The notes under the pieces were generated by a model. It saw nothing but the letters and a program-made list of their open reading frames with translations, had not been told where the DNA came from and ran no database searches. From Brachyspira pilosicoli (lineage in GTDB: Bacteria > Spirochaetota > Brachyspiria > Brachyspirales > Brachyspiraceae), in contig NZ_SRZM01000038.1 in the NCBI RefSeq assembly GCF_019402445.1, forward strand, positions 1 through 7,747: a DNA stretch of 7,747 nt. The letters are read 5' to 3'. The position numbers were made by a program, and so were the translations under genes. This document shows, one piece after another, positions 1 through 6,683 of this stretch. The first letter of the stretch is position 1. Each line of letters opens with the position of its first letter.

Positions 1-919
1 TTATTATACTAAATCTAATCAATTTAATTCTATTAATGATTTTAAAAACTATGATAAAGATTTAAAAGTTTATGTTGATCCTTATCCATTTTATGCTGGA
101 AAAGTTTCTACTATTTATGTAACTTCAAAAGATGATGTAAAAATAAAAAATGCAAAACTTATGGGAAGTGCAAGACCAATCGTAAAATTTTTTGAATTAA
201 AAGATGCTAGTGATAAAATGAAAGTTTATAAAAGTGTGTTTGGAATATATGTAGGCTCTCAAGATAAAAAATATCAGTTTCAATCAAATGTTGAGCTTAA
301 AGATAAAACTATAGCTACAGTAGCTTTAGATATTGATTTGGATTTTACACCGCCTCCTCCAAAACCTAAGCAAATACAAGGTGTTACAACAACTATGAAA
401 AATATTATAAGTAACCCGCAGAAATCTAAAGAAGAAAGAGAGCTTCTTAACGGTAAAATTTATATAAGCTATACTCCAACAAATTATGCTGATAGTGTTT
501 ATATAATGCCGGCACAAGGAAGATACTCTTCTGGTTTTGGTGCTTTTAGAGGATATACAAAAGATTATGCTAGATACCATCAAGGTTTTGACATTGCAAA
601 CACTAACGGCACACCAATAATTGCTGCTAATAATGGAGTTGTGAGAGTTTCTAGAGAATTATTTGTAAGGGGTAATTGTGTTGTTATAGACCATGGACAA
701 GGTGTTTACAGTAGTTATTTTCATATGTCTAAACTTATAGCTAAAGAGGGGCAGTATGTTAAAAAAGGTGATATTATTGGACTTATAGGCTCTACTGGTA
801 TGTCTACAGGACCTCATTGCCATTGGGAGATGAGAGCAGGTAATATGACTTTTGACCCTTTAAGCATATTAGATAAACCTACTAAATTTAATGTAAAAGT
901 GCTTACGGAGTTAAAATAA
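1..919 (+). CDS. M23 family zinc metallopeptidase, 5'-truncated by window edge
   Basis: Probable periplasmic peptidoglycan endopeptidase of the LytM/lysostaphin type. The reading frame is open from base 2, so the ATG at 161 is internal: the 53 codons before it (including DPYPFYAGKVSTIYV) read as normal protein, and the true start and any signal peptide lie outside the window. In order, the visible 305 residues hold a beta-rich N-terminal region resembling the Ig-like domain often placed before M23 domains (to about base 345), a proline-rich linker (PPPPKPK, 350-370), a spacer, and a C-terminal M23 domain (about 520-880). The catalytic set is complete: HQGFD (His 578-580, Asp 590-592), YFH (His 722-724) and HCH (His 815-817 and 821-823). 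The bond cleaved cannot be read from sequence. The next gene starts within 7 bases, so the two are probably co-transcribed. M23 assignment is secure; the N-terminal domain name is inference. Confidence 0.93.
   Translation, partial: YYTKSNQFNSINDFKNYDKDLKVYVDPYPFYAGKVSTIYVTSKDDVKIKNAKLMGSARPIVKFFELKDASDKMKVYKSVFGIYVGSQDKKYQFQSNVELKDKTIATVALDIDLDFTPPPPKPKQIQGVTTTMKNIISNPQKSKEERELLNGKIYISYTPTNYADSVYIMPAQGRYSSGFGAFRGYTKDYARYHQGFDIANTNGTPIIAANNGVVRVSRELFVRGNCVVIDHGQGVYSSYFHMSKLIAKEGQYVKKGDIIGLIGSTGMSTGPHCHWEMRAGNMTFDPLSILDKPTKFNVKVLTELK
907..910 (+). promoter_or_regulatory. Possible Shine-Dalgarno GGAG for the propeller-protein gene
   Basis: GGAG sits inside the last codons of the upstream peptidase gene. 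It lies 12 bases before a TTG (923) and 15 before an ATG (926), which are the first two codons of the next frame. Both spacings are long, so it does not decide the start. I prefer ATG because of the start-codon bias, and the two choices differ by one residue. Confidence 0.4.
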
Positions 920-925
920 TTTTTG

Positions 926-2095
926 ATGAGTGATTTTAAAACTATAGACGTAAAAAATATACATAATGCTGAGCCTTTTGTTATTAGATATTTAACTTTA
1001 ATAAGTGCTTTTATTTTGGTTTTATTATTTATATTTATATTTGGTACTAATAGGCTTAATGAAGAATATAATATAATTAATATATGGAATAAAGAAATAT
1101 CTTCTACATTAGACCCTGTTAATGATAATAACTATAGTATAGATGGTACTTTTAAACATAATTTCTTTTCAAAGCCTGAAGGAATAATTCATTATTTTGA
1201 TTCAAAAGGAAAGACATTATATTTTACAAATTTATCTGCTGGTGAACTAGCTTCATTGAATAATGGATATTTTATTAAGTATAAAAGATACGGTAATGTT
1301 ATAGAATGCTACAACAGCAGCGGAGAGATTTTGTGGCGTACAAATACTTCTGTATACCCAGAGATTTCACCTTATGCCAATAGGAGTATTTATCATTCTA
1401 GCGACAACTCTAAAGTTCAGATGTTTGATTATGATAATAACCCTCTAAGCGAACATATACAATATGGAGAAATTATTACAGACGGTGCTTTTGCTTCATA
1501 TACAGGTGATTATATATCAGGTTTTTCAAGCGGTGATATAGCCTATATAAACAGAAACGGCAAAATGGATTATAGCATATCTACAATACTTAGCGAAATA
1601 AATATAGTGAAATCTGTTGCTTTAAGCGAGTATGGAAGTTTTGCTTTATCTATTAGCGGTATAAGACCAGAGTATATAACATTATATGATTCTAAGGGTA
1701 AATCATTATGGTATTTAGATACTACTCTAAACAGGAGAAAGCATGTATCTTCTTATGTTAGTGAGAAATCTATGCGTGCTTTTATGCTTGCAGACAGAGA
1801 TATTATAATATATTCTCTAAATAATGGGAAAGAGATTAACAGAATAAACATAGAAAAATATAATATGCTTAATGCTGTTAATATGAAGCTTAATGCAGAA
1901 ACTAATTCCACTATAATGAGTGTTTCTAAATCGGGAAATAGTGAGGTACTTATATATGATAATAAATTTGAAGAGGTGATATTTGAGAAAAGTATAGATG
2001 CTTGGGTTTATTATGTTGATATATCTACAGAGTATAATGAATATATGATAGTTAGCGATAAAATGATATATGCTTATAAGAGAGTGAAGTTATGA
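926..2095 (+). CDS. Single-pass membrane protein with periplasmic beta-propeller-like domain
   Basis: Unnamed 389-residue protein. The N-terminus is a short tail of about 20 residues, then one hydrophobic segment (about residues 22-40, rich in Leu/Ile/Phe), then a long hydrophilic beta-rich region, suggesting a cytoplasmic N-terminus and a periplasmic body. The body has a degenerate motif, roughly [YF]-D/N-x-x-G-K/E-x-L-[WY], recurring seven times about 37-48 residues apart: FDSKGKTLYF, YNSSGEILWR, FDYDNNPLSE, INRNGKMDYS, YDSKGKSLWY, YSLNNGKEIN and YDNKFEEVIF. This fits a WD40/PQQ-like seven-bladed propeller, with the terminal strand MIYAYKRV able to close the ring. No catalytic motif is visible. 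Its place between two M23 peptidases, and its ATGA overlap with the second, suggest a scaffold or regulator of those enzymes (inference). A TTG three bases upstream (923) is an alternative start. Confidence 0.85.
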   Translation: MSDFKTIDVKNIHNAEPFVIRYLTLISAFILVLLFIFIFGTNRLNEEYNIINIWNKEISSTLDPVNDNNYSIDGTFKHNFFSKPEGIIHYFDSKGKTLYFTNLSAGELASLNNGYFIKYKRYGNVIECYNSSGEILWRTNTSVYPEISPYANRSIYHSSDNSKVQMFDYDNNPLSEHIQYGEIITDGAFASYTGDYISGFSSGDIAYINRNGKMDYSISTILSEINIVKSVALSEYGSFALSISGIRPEYITLYDSKGKSLWYLDTTLNRRKHVSSYVSEKSMRAFMLADRDIIIYSLNNGKEINRINIEKYNMLNAVNMKLNAETNSTIMSVSKSGNSEVLIYDNKFEEVIFEKSIDAWVYYVDISTEYNEYMIVSDKMIYAYKRVKL

Positions 2096-2949
2096 TAAAA
2101 AAAAGTTTATTATTTATTTTATTTATTCAATCAATTGTTTTTGCTAGAATTCCTATTGATGAAAATAAGATTAGAATAACAAGCACATTCGGCGAGTTTA
2201 GAACAGACCACTTTCATAATGGTGTAGATTTTGGCGGAAACAGAATGCCTATATATCCTATAGCAGATGGTGAGATAGTGCATTATTCTGATTTTGATGA
2301 AGACCCTACAAGACCAGTATATGGAGTAGGCAATACTCTAATAGTAGAACATAATGAAGGCATTAGAAGTTATTATTATCATATAGACAATGGAAGCATA
2401 GAAAAAAATTATGCAAAGGTAACAGAAAATGATATTCTTGCTTTAACAGGTAATACAGGACGTTCTGGAGGAGCTCATTTGCATCTTACAATAGAGGATA
2501 TGAGAAAGGGGCTTGTTATAGACCCTCTTGCTTATCTTGATATGAATAAAGGCTCTGAGCAATCTCCTCTTATACATGGTATATATCTAAGAACAGAAAA
2601 TAGATTAATACAGATAAAAGACAATATGTCTATAAGATATAATGATGAGCTAAAATTATTTGTTAAGGCTTATGATTTACTTGGAAGTATTCCTATGGGG
2701 CTTAAGAGAGTAAAAATATATATGAATGATGATTTGCTTAGGGATTATGATTTTACTTATTTTATTAAGCAGAACAATGTTTATTATATATCTCCAGATT
2801 ATAGATTTGAAGATGTTTATGGGGTAGATTCTCATTATTATAGGGGAGGAAGTTTTATACCTAAGCGAGGCAAATATGTCTTTAAGGCAGAGGTTACAGA
2901 TTTCGATGATAAGAGTGTTGTGCTTACTAGAAGTGTAAATTTTCATTAG
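2092..2949 (+). CDS. Secreted M23 family zinc metallopeptidase
   Basis: Complete 285-residue peptidase. It begins with a signal peptide (MIKK, hydrophobic core to residue 17, likely cut after VFA-18). The M23 domain (about 30-150) carries the zinc and catalytic residues: HNGVD (His42, Asp46), YYYH (His97) and HLH (His129, His131). The sequence FGEFRTDHFHNGVDF resembles the subfamily common in Bacteroidetes and other diderms, and differs from the HQGFD type of the peptidase two genes upstream. A beta-rich C-terminal extension (about 160-285) of unknown role follows. The ATG overlaps the upstream stop (ATGA, 2092-2095), pointing to translational coupling with the propeller protein. It should act in the periplasm on peptidoglycan cross-links or peptides; the exact bond is unknown. 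A non-hydrolytic role is unlikely because the active site is intact. Confidence 0.93.
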   Translation: MIKKSLLFILFIQSIVFARIPIDENKIRITSTFGEFRTDHFHNGVDFGGNRMPIYPIADGEIVHYSDFDEDPTRPVYGVGNTLIVEHNEGIRSYYYHIDNGSIEKNYAKVTENDILALTGNTGRSGGAHLHLTIEDMRKGLVIDPLAYLDMNKGSEQSPLIHGIYLRTENRLIQIKDNMSIRYNDELKLFVKAYDLLGSIPMGLKRVKIYMNDDLLRDYDFTYFIKQNNVYYISPDYRFEDVYGVDSHYYRGGSFIPKRGKYVFKAEVTDFDDKSVVLTRSVNFH

Positions 2950-2959
2950 GTATCTTGTT

Positions 2960-3853
2960 ATGAATGTTGTTATAATACATAATGGCTTTAATAAATATGT
3001 TTTATATTGTTTAAAACAACTTAAAATTACAAATAAAAATTCTAATGTTTATTTATTATCAGATAAAGAGTATAAAGAATATTCAAAGTATAGTATTTTT
3101 GTTAATATAAATAATATATTAAGTGATGATGCTAAATTATTTGCTAATAAATATGTACATTTAGGAAAAAGTAATCCTAATTATGAAATGTTTTGTATGC
3201 AAAGATGGATTATATTAAGAGATTTTATGAAGCTCTATAACATAGAAGAATGTTTTTATATGGATAGTGATGTTTTAATATTTTCTAATTTAGATGAAGC
3301 ATTGTTACCTTTTAATGATTATAAAATATCTTTAGTATCAAATTTAGCCTTAAGCATGTATATTAAAGATGTTTCTATATTAGATGAGTTTAGCTCTTTT
3401 TTGCTTAATAAATATACTAATGAAATAGAAATAAATAAATTGAAAGAGATATATTATAATACTGATAGAGTAAACAATGGAGTTGCGGGTAGTATTTCTG
3501 ATATGGATTTATCTAGAGAGTTTTTTAATAATAAAAAAGTTGGTAATTTGTATAATATAGTTAATGATTCTATTTTTGATATTGGTTTATTTTATGGAGG
3601 ATTTGAAAAGATTTTAAAGGGAAAATATAGCTTAAATAAAATATATTTTGAAAATAATATTCCGTATTCTAATTTTATTTATGATAATAACAAAAAAATA
3701 AGATTTCATTCATTACATTTTCTTACTTGGACAAAAATTTTTATAAAAGATGCGTTTAAATGTAAAAATTTGAATTATAGTGAATATATAATAAATATCT
3801 ATAGAGAAATTAAAGTGTTCGAGAATAGAATTAAAAAAATATTGAAGCCTTGA
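2960..3853 (+). CDS. Putative GT-A fold glycosyltransferase
   Basis: 297-residue cytoplasmic protein without signal peptide or membrane segment. It starts with a beta strand (MNVVIIHNG) typical of nucleotide-sugar-binding folds. It has CMQRWIILRDFM (79-90) followed by FYMDSDVLIF (99-108), where Asp102-Ser-Asp104 is a classic DxD metal/nucleotide-sugar motif. Near the C-terminus is FHSLHF (249-254), a His-containing motif of the kind that completes the active site in GT-A enzymes. Donor and acceptor cannot be told; a surface glycan or glycolipid is plausible. The start lies 10 bases after the M23 stop, with a weak AGG (2948-2950) nine bases before the ATG, so it probably belongs to the left operon. 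Its base composition is extreme (7 G/C in bases 3001-3060, 8 in 3061-3120), clearly below its neighbours, which may mean later acquisition or relaxed selection. Confidence 0.75.
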   Translation: MNVVIIHNGFNKYVLYCLKQLKITNKNSNVYLLSDKEYKEYSKYSIFVNINNILSDDAKLFANKYVHLGKSNPNYEMFCMQRWIILRDFMKLYNIEECFYMDSDVLIFSNLDEALLPFNDYKISLVSNLALSMYIKDVSILDEFSSFLLNKYTNEIEINKLKEIYYNTDRVNNGVAGSISDMDLSREFFNNKKVGNLYNIVNDSIFDIGLFYGGFEKILKGKYSLNKIYFENNIPYSNFIYDNNKKIRFHSLHFLTWTKIFIKDAFKCKNLNYSEYIINIYREIKVFENRIKKILKP

Positions 3854-3878
3854 TATAATATTTATAATATGTTATAAT
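3850..3878 (+). promoter_or_regulatory. Sigma-70-type promoter for rplI-dnaB-mlaE
   Basis: TTGATA (3850-3855) and TATAAT (3873-3878) are separated by exactly 17 bases: a perfect -10 box and a five-of-six -35 box. The -35 overlaps the stop codon (TGA, 3851-3853) of the glycosyltransferase. Two more TATAAT hexamers lie just upstream (3854-3859 and 3863-3868), without as good a -35. Predicted transcription start is near 3885, about 50 bases before the rplI ATG. TATAAT is common by chance in such AT-rich DNA, but the paired spacing and position before a highly expressed ribosomal gene support the call. Confidence 0.65.
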
Positions 3879-3922
3879 TAATGAATTAAAAAATATAGAA
3901 TGTGTAAAATATAGTAAATGAT

Positions 3923-3928
3923 AGGGAG
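3923..3928 (+). promoter_or_regulatory. Strong Shine-Dalgarno of rplI
   Basis: AGGGAG lies eight bases before the ATG at 3937. It is one of the best ribosome-binding sites in the window, as expected for a ribosomal protein gene, and it fixes the rplI start. Confidence 0.85.
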
Positions 3929-3936
3929 TTTAATCA

Positions 3937-4449
3937 ATGGAAATTATCTTAAAGAAAGATTTTATATCACTTGGCTATGAAGGTGATATATGTAAAGTAA
4001 AAAATGGTTATGCAAGAAATTTCCTTATACCAAGAGGAATAGCTGTAGTAAAAAATGCTGCTAATTTAAAAACTTTAGCTCAAATGCAAAAAAGCTTAGA
4101 GAAAAAAAGAGCTAAAAGAAAAATGGAAGCAGAAATACTTAAAGGTAAAATTGTTGATATAAGTGTTATAATACCTGCTAAAGTTGCTGATAATGGTAAA
4201 TTATATGGTTCTGTTAGCCAGCAGACTATAGTTGATGCTTTAAAAGAAAAAGAAATAGATATCAATAAACGCGATGTTCATATGGAAAAACACATTAAAG
4301 AACTTGGCGAATATGATGTTGAAATAAAATTATATCATAGTGTTAATGCTAATATCAAAATTAAAGTTGTTAATATCGACAACGTTGATAATGCTGAAGC
4401 TAATACAGAAAATACTGAAGCTGCTATTACAACAGAAGAAAATAATTAA
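3937..4449 (+). CDS. rplI: 50S ribosomal protein L9
   Basis: Large-subunit protein L9, which binds 23S rRNA near the L1 stalk and helps reading-frame fidelity. The N-terminal domain carries the family signature (GYEGDICKVKNGYARNFLIP, residues 13-32). It is followed by the long connecting helix rich in Lys, Glu and Ala (about 41-75) and the C-terminal domain with GKLYGSVSQQTIVDAL (87-102). At 170 residues it exceeds the usual length of about 150: after residue 148 there is an Asn/Glu/Thr-rich acidic tail (ANTENTEAAITTEENN) that the family core does not need. Transcription likely starts at the promoter around 3850-3878. The stop overlaps the dnaB start by one base (TAATG), implying coupling. 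rpsF, ssb and rpsR, often found directly upstream in other bacteria, are absent; a glycosyltransferase is there instead. Confidence 0.97.
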   Translation: MEIILKKDFISLGYEGDICKVKNGYARNFLIPRGIAVVKNAANLKTLAQMQKSLEKKRAKRKMEAEILKGKIVDISVIIPAKVADNGKLYGSVSQQTIVDALKEKEIDINKRDVHMEKHIKELGEYDVEIKLYHSVNANIKIKVVNIDNVDNAEANTENTEAAITTEENN

Positions 4450-5846
4450 TGAATAATACTCCATGCTCCATAGAGGCTGAAGAGTCTCTACTTGGAGCTA
4501 TGCTTCAAAACTCTCAGGCCATATCTGCAGCAATTTCTAAAATAGTATCAAAAGATTTTTATAGTGAAAGAAATAGACTGCTTTATGAATGCATTCTTGA
4601 AATGCATAATAGAGGAATTGCTGTTAATGCTGAAACTACTTTAAGATATCTCAAAGAAAATGGTCTTTTCGATAAAATAATTCAAAATGATGAAGTATAT
4701 TTAACAAAGATAATAGACGGAAGTCCTTTTCATCAAAATGCTAAATATTATGCAGAAATTATAGCAGAAAAATCTTTATTAAGAGATTTAATAACTGCCA
4801 CTCAAGATATACAGAACTCAGCATATGAGGCTAAAGACTCTGAAACTAAAGAAATAGCCGATTTTGCAGAAAAAAGAATATTTGAAGTTACTCAAAGAAG
4901 ACTTGATAATGATTTTATACATATAAGAGATTTGCTTTATGAAGCATTAACTACTATAGAAAATAGAAAAAAACATAAAGGTACTGTTACAGGTGTGCCT
5001 TCTGGTTTTATTGGGCTTGATAAAGTTACTCATGGTTTTCAGCCTTCAGATTTAATCATATTAGCAGCTCGTCCTTCTGTTGGTAAAACTAGCTTTGCTT
5101 TAAATATAGTTGAACATGTTATTACTAATATTGAATCTATGAATTTTGGTATTGGTTTTTTCTCTTTGGAAATGAGCAGTATGCAGCTAGTTGAAAGACT
5201 TATTGCTAGTAAGGCAAGAATTAGTTTATCTCGTGTAAGGTCTGGGGATTTGGAGAGGCCAGAGTGGACTAAATTAGGGCAGACTTTTAATAGTTTATCT
5301 CAGGCTAATTTGTTAATAGATGATTCCAGCCAATTAACCATTATGGAGATAAGGGGTAAGGCTAGGCAGATGAAATATAAATTTGCTGAGATTGCTAAAA
5401 CTACAGGAAAACCAATAGATTTAAAATTAATAGTAGTTGATTATTTGCAGCTTATTCATTCTAATGCAAATACAAGAAGAAATGGTACAAGGGAACAAGA
5501 GATAGCAGATATATCAAGAGGTCTTAAAGCATTAGCAAAAGAATTAAATGTGCCTGTTATAGCATTAGCACAGTTATCTAGGGCTGTTGAACAAAGACAG
5601 GATAAACCAAGGCTTTCTGATTTACGTGAATCTGGTTCTATAGAGCAAGATGCTGATATTGTTATGTTTCTTCATAGACAAAAGCCTAACAAAGAAGATA
5701 AAGATGAAGAAGTGATAGATGAGAGAAATAATCAAGTGGAAGTGATACTTGCAAAACATAGAAATGGTGCTATACTTGAAGGGTTACCGCTTAATTTTAT
5801 TGCTGACCAGACAAGATTTGAAAATATTAATGTTAATAATAATTAA
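4449..5846 (+). CDS. dnaB: Replicative DNA helicase DnaB
   Basis: Hexameric 5'-3' helicase that unwinds DNA at the replication fork and contacts primase. The 465 residues hold the N-terminal DnaB domain (about 5-105: SIEAEESLLGAML and FYSERNRLLYECI), a linker helix, and the RecA-like ATPase domain (about 180-455). Visible motifs are Walker A ARPSVGKTS (207-215, Lys213), the catalytic Glu241 in FFSLEMS, Walker B LIVVDYLQL (327-335, Asp331), QLSR (375-378), LRESGSIEQDADIVMFLHR (392-410), and KHRNG (436-440) in the arginine-finger region. Between the helix RGKARQMK and Walker B there are about 17 residues (including AKTTGKPIDLK) where E. coli and Bacillus enzymes have about 6, a small insertion. 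There is no sign of an intein, which is common in this family. The start ATG overlaps the rplI stop by one base. Identification is secure. Confidence 0.97.
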   Translation: MNNTPCSIEAEESLLGAMLQNSQAISAAISKIVSKDFYSERNRLLYECILEMHNRGIAVNAETTLRYLKENGLFDKIIQNDEVYLTKIIDGSPFHQNAKYYAEIIAEKSLLRDLITATQDIQNSAYEAKDSETKEIADFAEKRIFEVTQRRLDNDFIHIRDLLYEALTTIENRKKHKGTVTGVPSGFIGLDKVTHGFQPSDLIILAARPSVGKTSFALNIVEHVITNIESMNFGIGFFSLEMSSMQLVERLIASKARISLSRVRSGDLERPEWTKLGQTFNSLSQANLLIDDSSQLTIMEIRGKARQMKYKFAEIAKTTGKPIDLKLIVVDYLQLIHSNANTRRNGTREQEIADISRGLKALAKELNVPVIALAQLSRAVEQRQDKPRLSDLRESGSIEQDADIVMFLHRQKPNKEDKDEEVIDERNNQVEVILAKHRNGAILEGLPLNFIADQTRFENINVNNN

Positions 5847-5849
5847 AAT

Positions 5850-5854
5850 AAGGA
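5850..5854 (+). promoter_or_regulatory. Shine-Dalgarno deciding the mlaE start
   Basis: AAGGA ends nine bases before the ATG at 5864 but only three before the in-frame TTG at 5858. The TTG would be too close for efficient initiation, so the ATG is taken as the start. Confidence 0.75.
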
Positions 5855-5863
5855 CTTTTGCCC

Positions 5864-6670
5864 ATGGAATTATTTGATGTTAAGATAGAAGTTAGAAAGG
5901 GTATAAAAAATAGGATTATCATATTACTTGATACATTAGGTGAGTTTGCTTCTTTACTTATACAAATATTTAAATATACTTTTAGACCTAGTTTTTCTTT
6001 TAAGCTTTTAACTGACCAAATAGTAAGAATGGGAGTAGAGTCTTTTATTGTTGCTGCTGTAACGGTGCTTTGTACGGGAATGGTAATGTCGCTTCAGATA
6101 GCTGTTGTTTTGGACAGTGTATTAAAAGGTATATCTCAGTTTGTTGGTTCTATGGTTGGTAAGGCTATGGTTAAGGAATTATCTCCTATGCTTCTTGCTT
6201 TAATATTTGCAGGTAGGGTGGGCAGTTCTGTTACTGCGGAGATTGGTACTATGCAGGTAAGTGAGCAGTTAGATGCTCTAAAAACATTATATACTAACCC
6301 AATAGAATATGTTGCTGTGCCTAGATTTTGGGCTGCTGTTATATCTTTACCTATGCTTACTGTTTCTGCTGATATAATAGGGGTACTTGGAGGGGCAGTT
6401 GTTACTGTGTTTGTGCTTAATAATGACCCTGCTATTTATTTTGATAGGGCTATTGCTGTTATTTCGCTTGGGGACTTTATTGGAAGTTTAATAAAATCTA
6501 CTATTTTTGGTGCTGAAGTTATTTTGATTTCTTGTTTCTATGGATTTAGAACTAATGGAGGAGCTGAAGGTGTTGGTAAGGCTACTACTATTAGCGTGGT
6601 TTATAGCTTTATGCTAATACTTATAACAGACTATCTATTAGTTTCAATACTTGGTATGTTTGGAATGTAA
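5864..6670 (+). CDS. mlaE: MlaE-family ABC transporter permease (lipid transport)
   Basis: Inner-membrane permease of the MlaE/YrbE family, which with an ATPase (MlaF) and an MCE protein (MlaD) moves phospholipids between inner and outer membranes. The 268 residues show the family core ELSPMLLALIFAGRVGSS followed by VTAEIGTM (105-130). They also contain about five hydrophobic segments (roughly 58-82, 107-122, 155-183, 200-225 and 243-265) and the C-terminal GFRTNGGAEGVGKATT (227-242). An amphipathic N-terminal helix precedes the first membrane segment. The length is normal. The start was moved to ATG 5864 because of the AAGGA site. The gene follows dnaB by 17 bases and probably shares its transcript. 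No mlaF or mlaD follows: the next gene is convergent, so the partners must be encoded elsewhere or outside the window. Its GC is high for the window (27 G/C in bases 6181-6240). Substrate and direction of transport are inference from the family. Confidence 0.93.
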   Translation: MELFDVKIEVRKGIKNRIIILLDTLGEFASLLIQIFKYTFRPSFSFKLLTDQIVRMGVESFIVAAVTVLCTGMVMSLQIAVVLDSVLKGISQFVGSMVGKAMVKELSPMLLALIFAGRVGSSVTAEIGTMQVSEQLDALKTLYTNPIEYVAVPRFWAAVISLPMLTVSADIIGVLGGAVVTVFVLNNDPAIYFDRAIAVISLGDFIGSLIKSTIFGAEVILISCFYGFRTNGGAEGVGKATTISVVYSFMLILITDYLLVSILGMFGM

Positions 6671-6683
6671 TAAAATAAAAAAA
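6671..6683. other. 13-base convergent intergenic gap
   Basis: A/T-only spacer between the mlaE stop and the murF stop on the opposite strand. No GC-containing hairpin is seen in it or in the flanking 30 bases. Only a six-pair A/U stem (AAATAA with TTATTT) can be drawn, which is too weak to call a terminator. The two transcripts probably overlap or use factor-dependent termination. Confidence 0.6.

Noticed and set aside
161..163. ATG as start of the first M23 gene
   Set aside because: The frame is open to the left edge and the 53 upstream codons read as protein; a secreted M23 enzyme should have a signal peptide, and none follows this ATG.
326..583. Open frame on the minus strand inside the first M23 gene
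   Set aside because: It lies antisense within a clear peptidase and has no recognisable domain; similar antisense frames at 2677-2946, 4080-4265 and (plus strand) 7294-7518 are rejected for the same reason.
1196..2092. Recurring motif as a DNA repeat or CRISPR-like array
   Set aside because: The repetition is at protein level only; the nucleotide copies differ and the spacing varies, as expected for propeller blades.
3854..3936. Riboswitch, L9 autoregulatory leader or small RNA in the largest intergenic gap
   Set aside because: The 83 bases are almost entirely A/T with no stable stem visible; promoter and Shine-Dalgarno account for what can be recognised.
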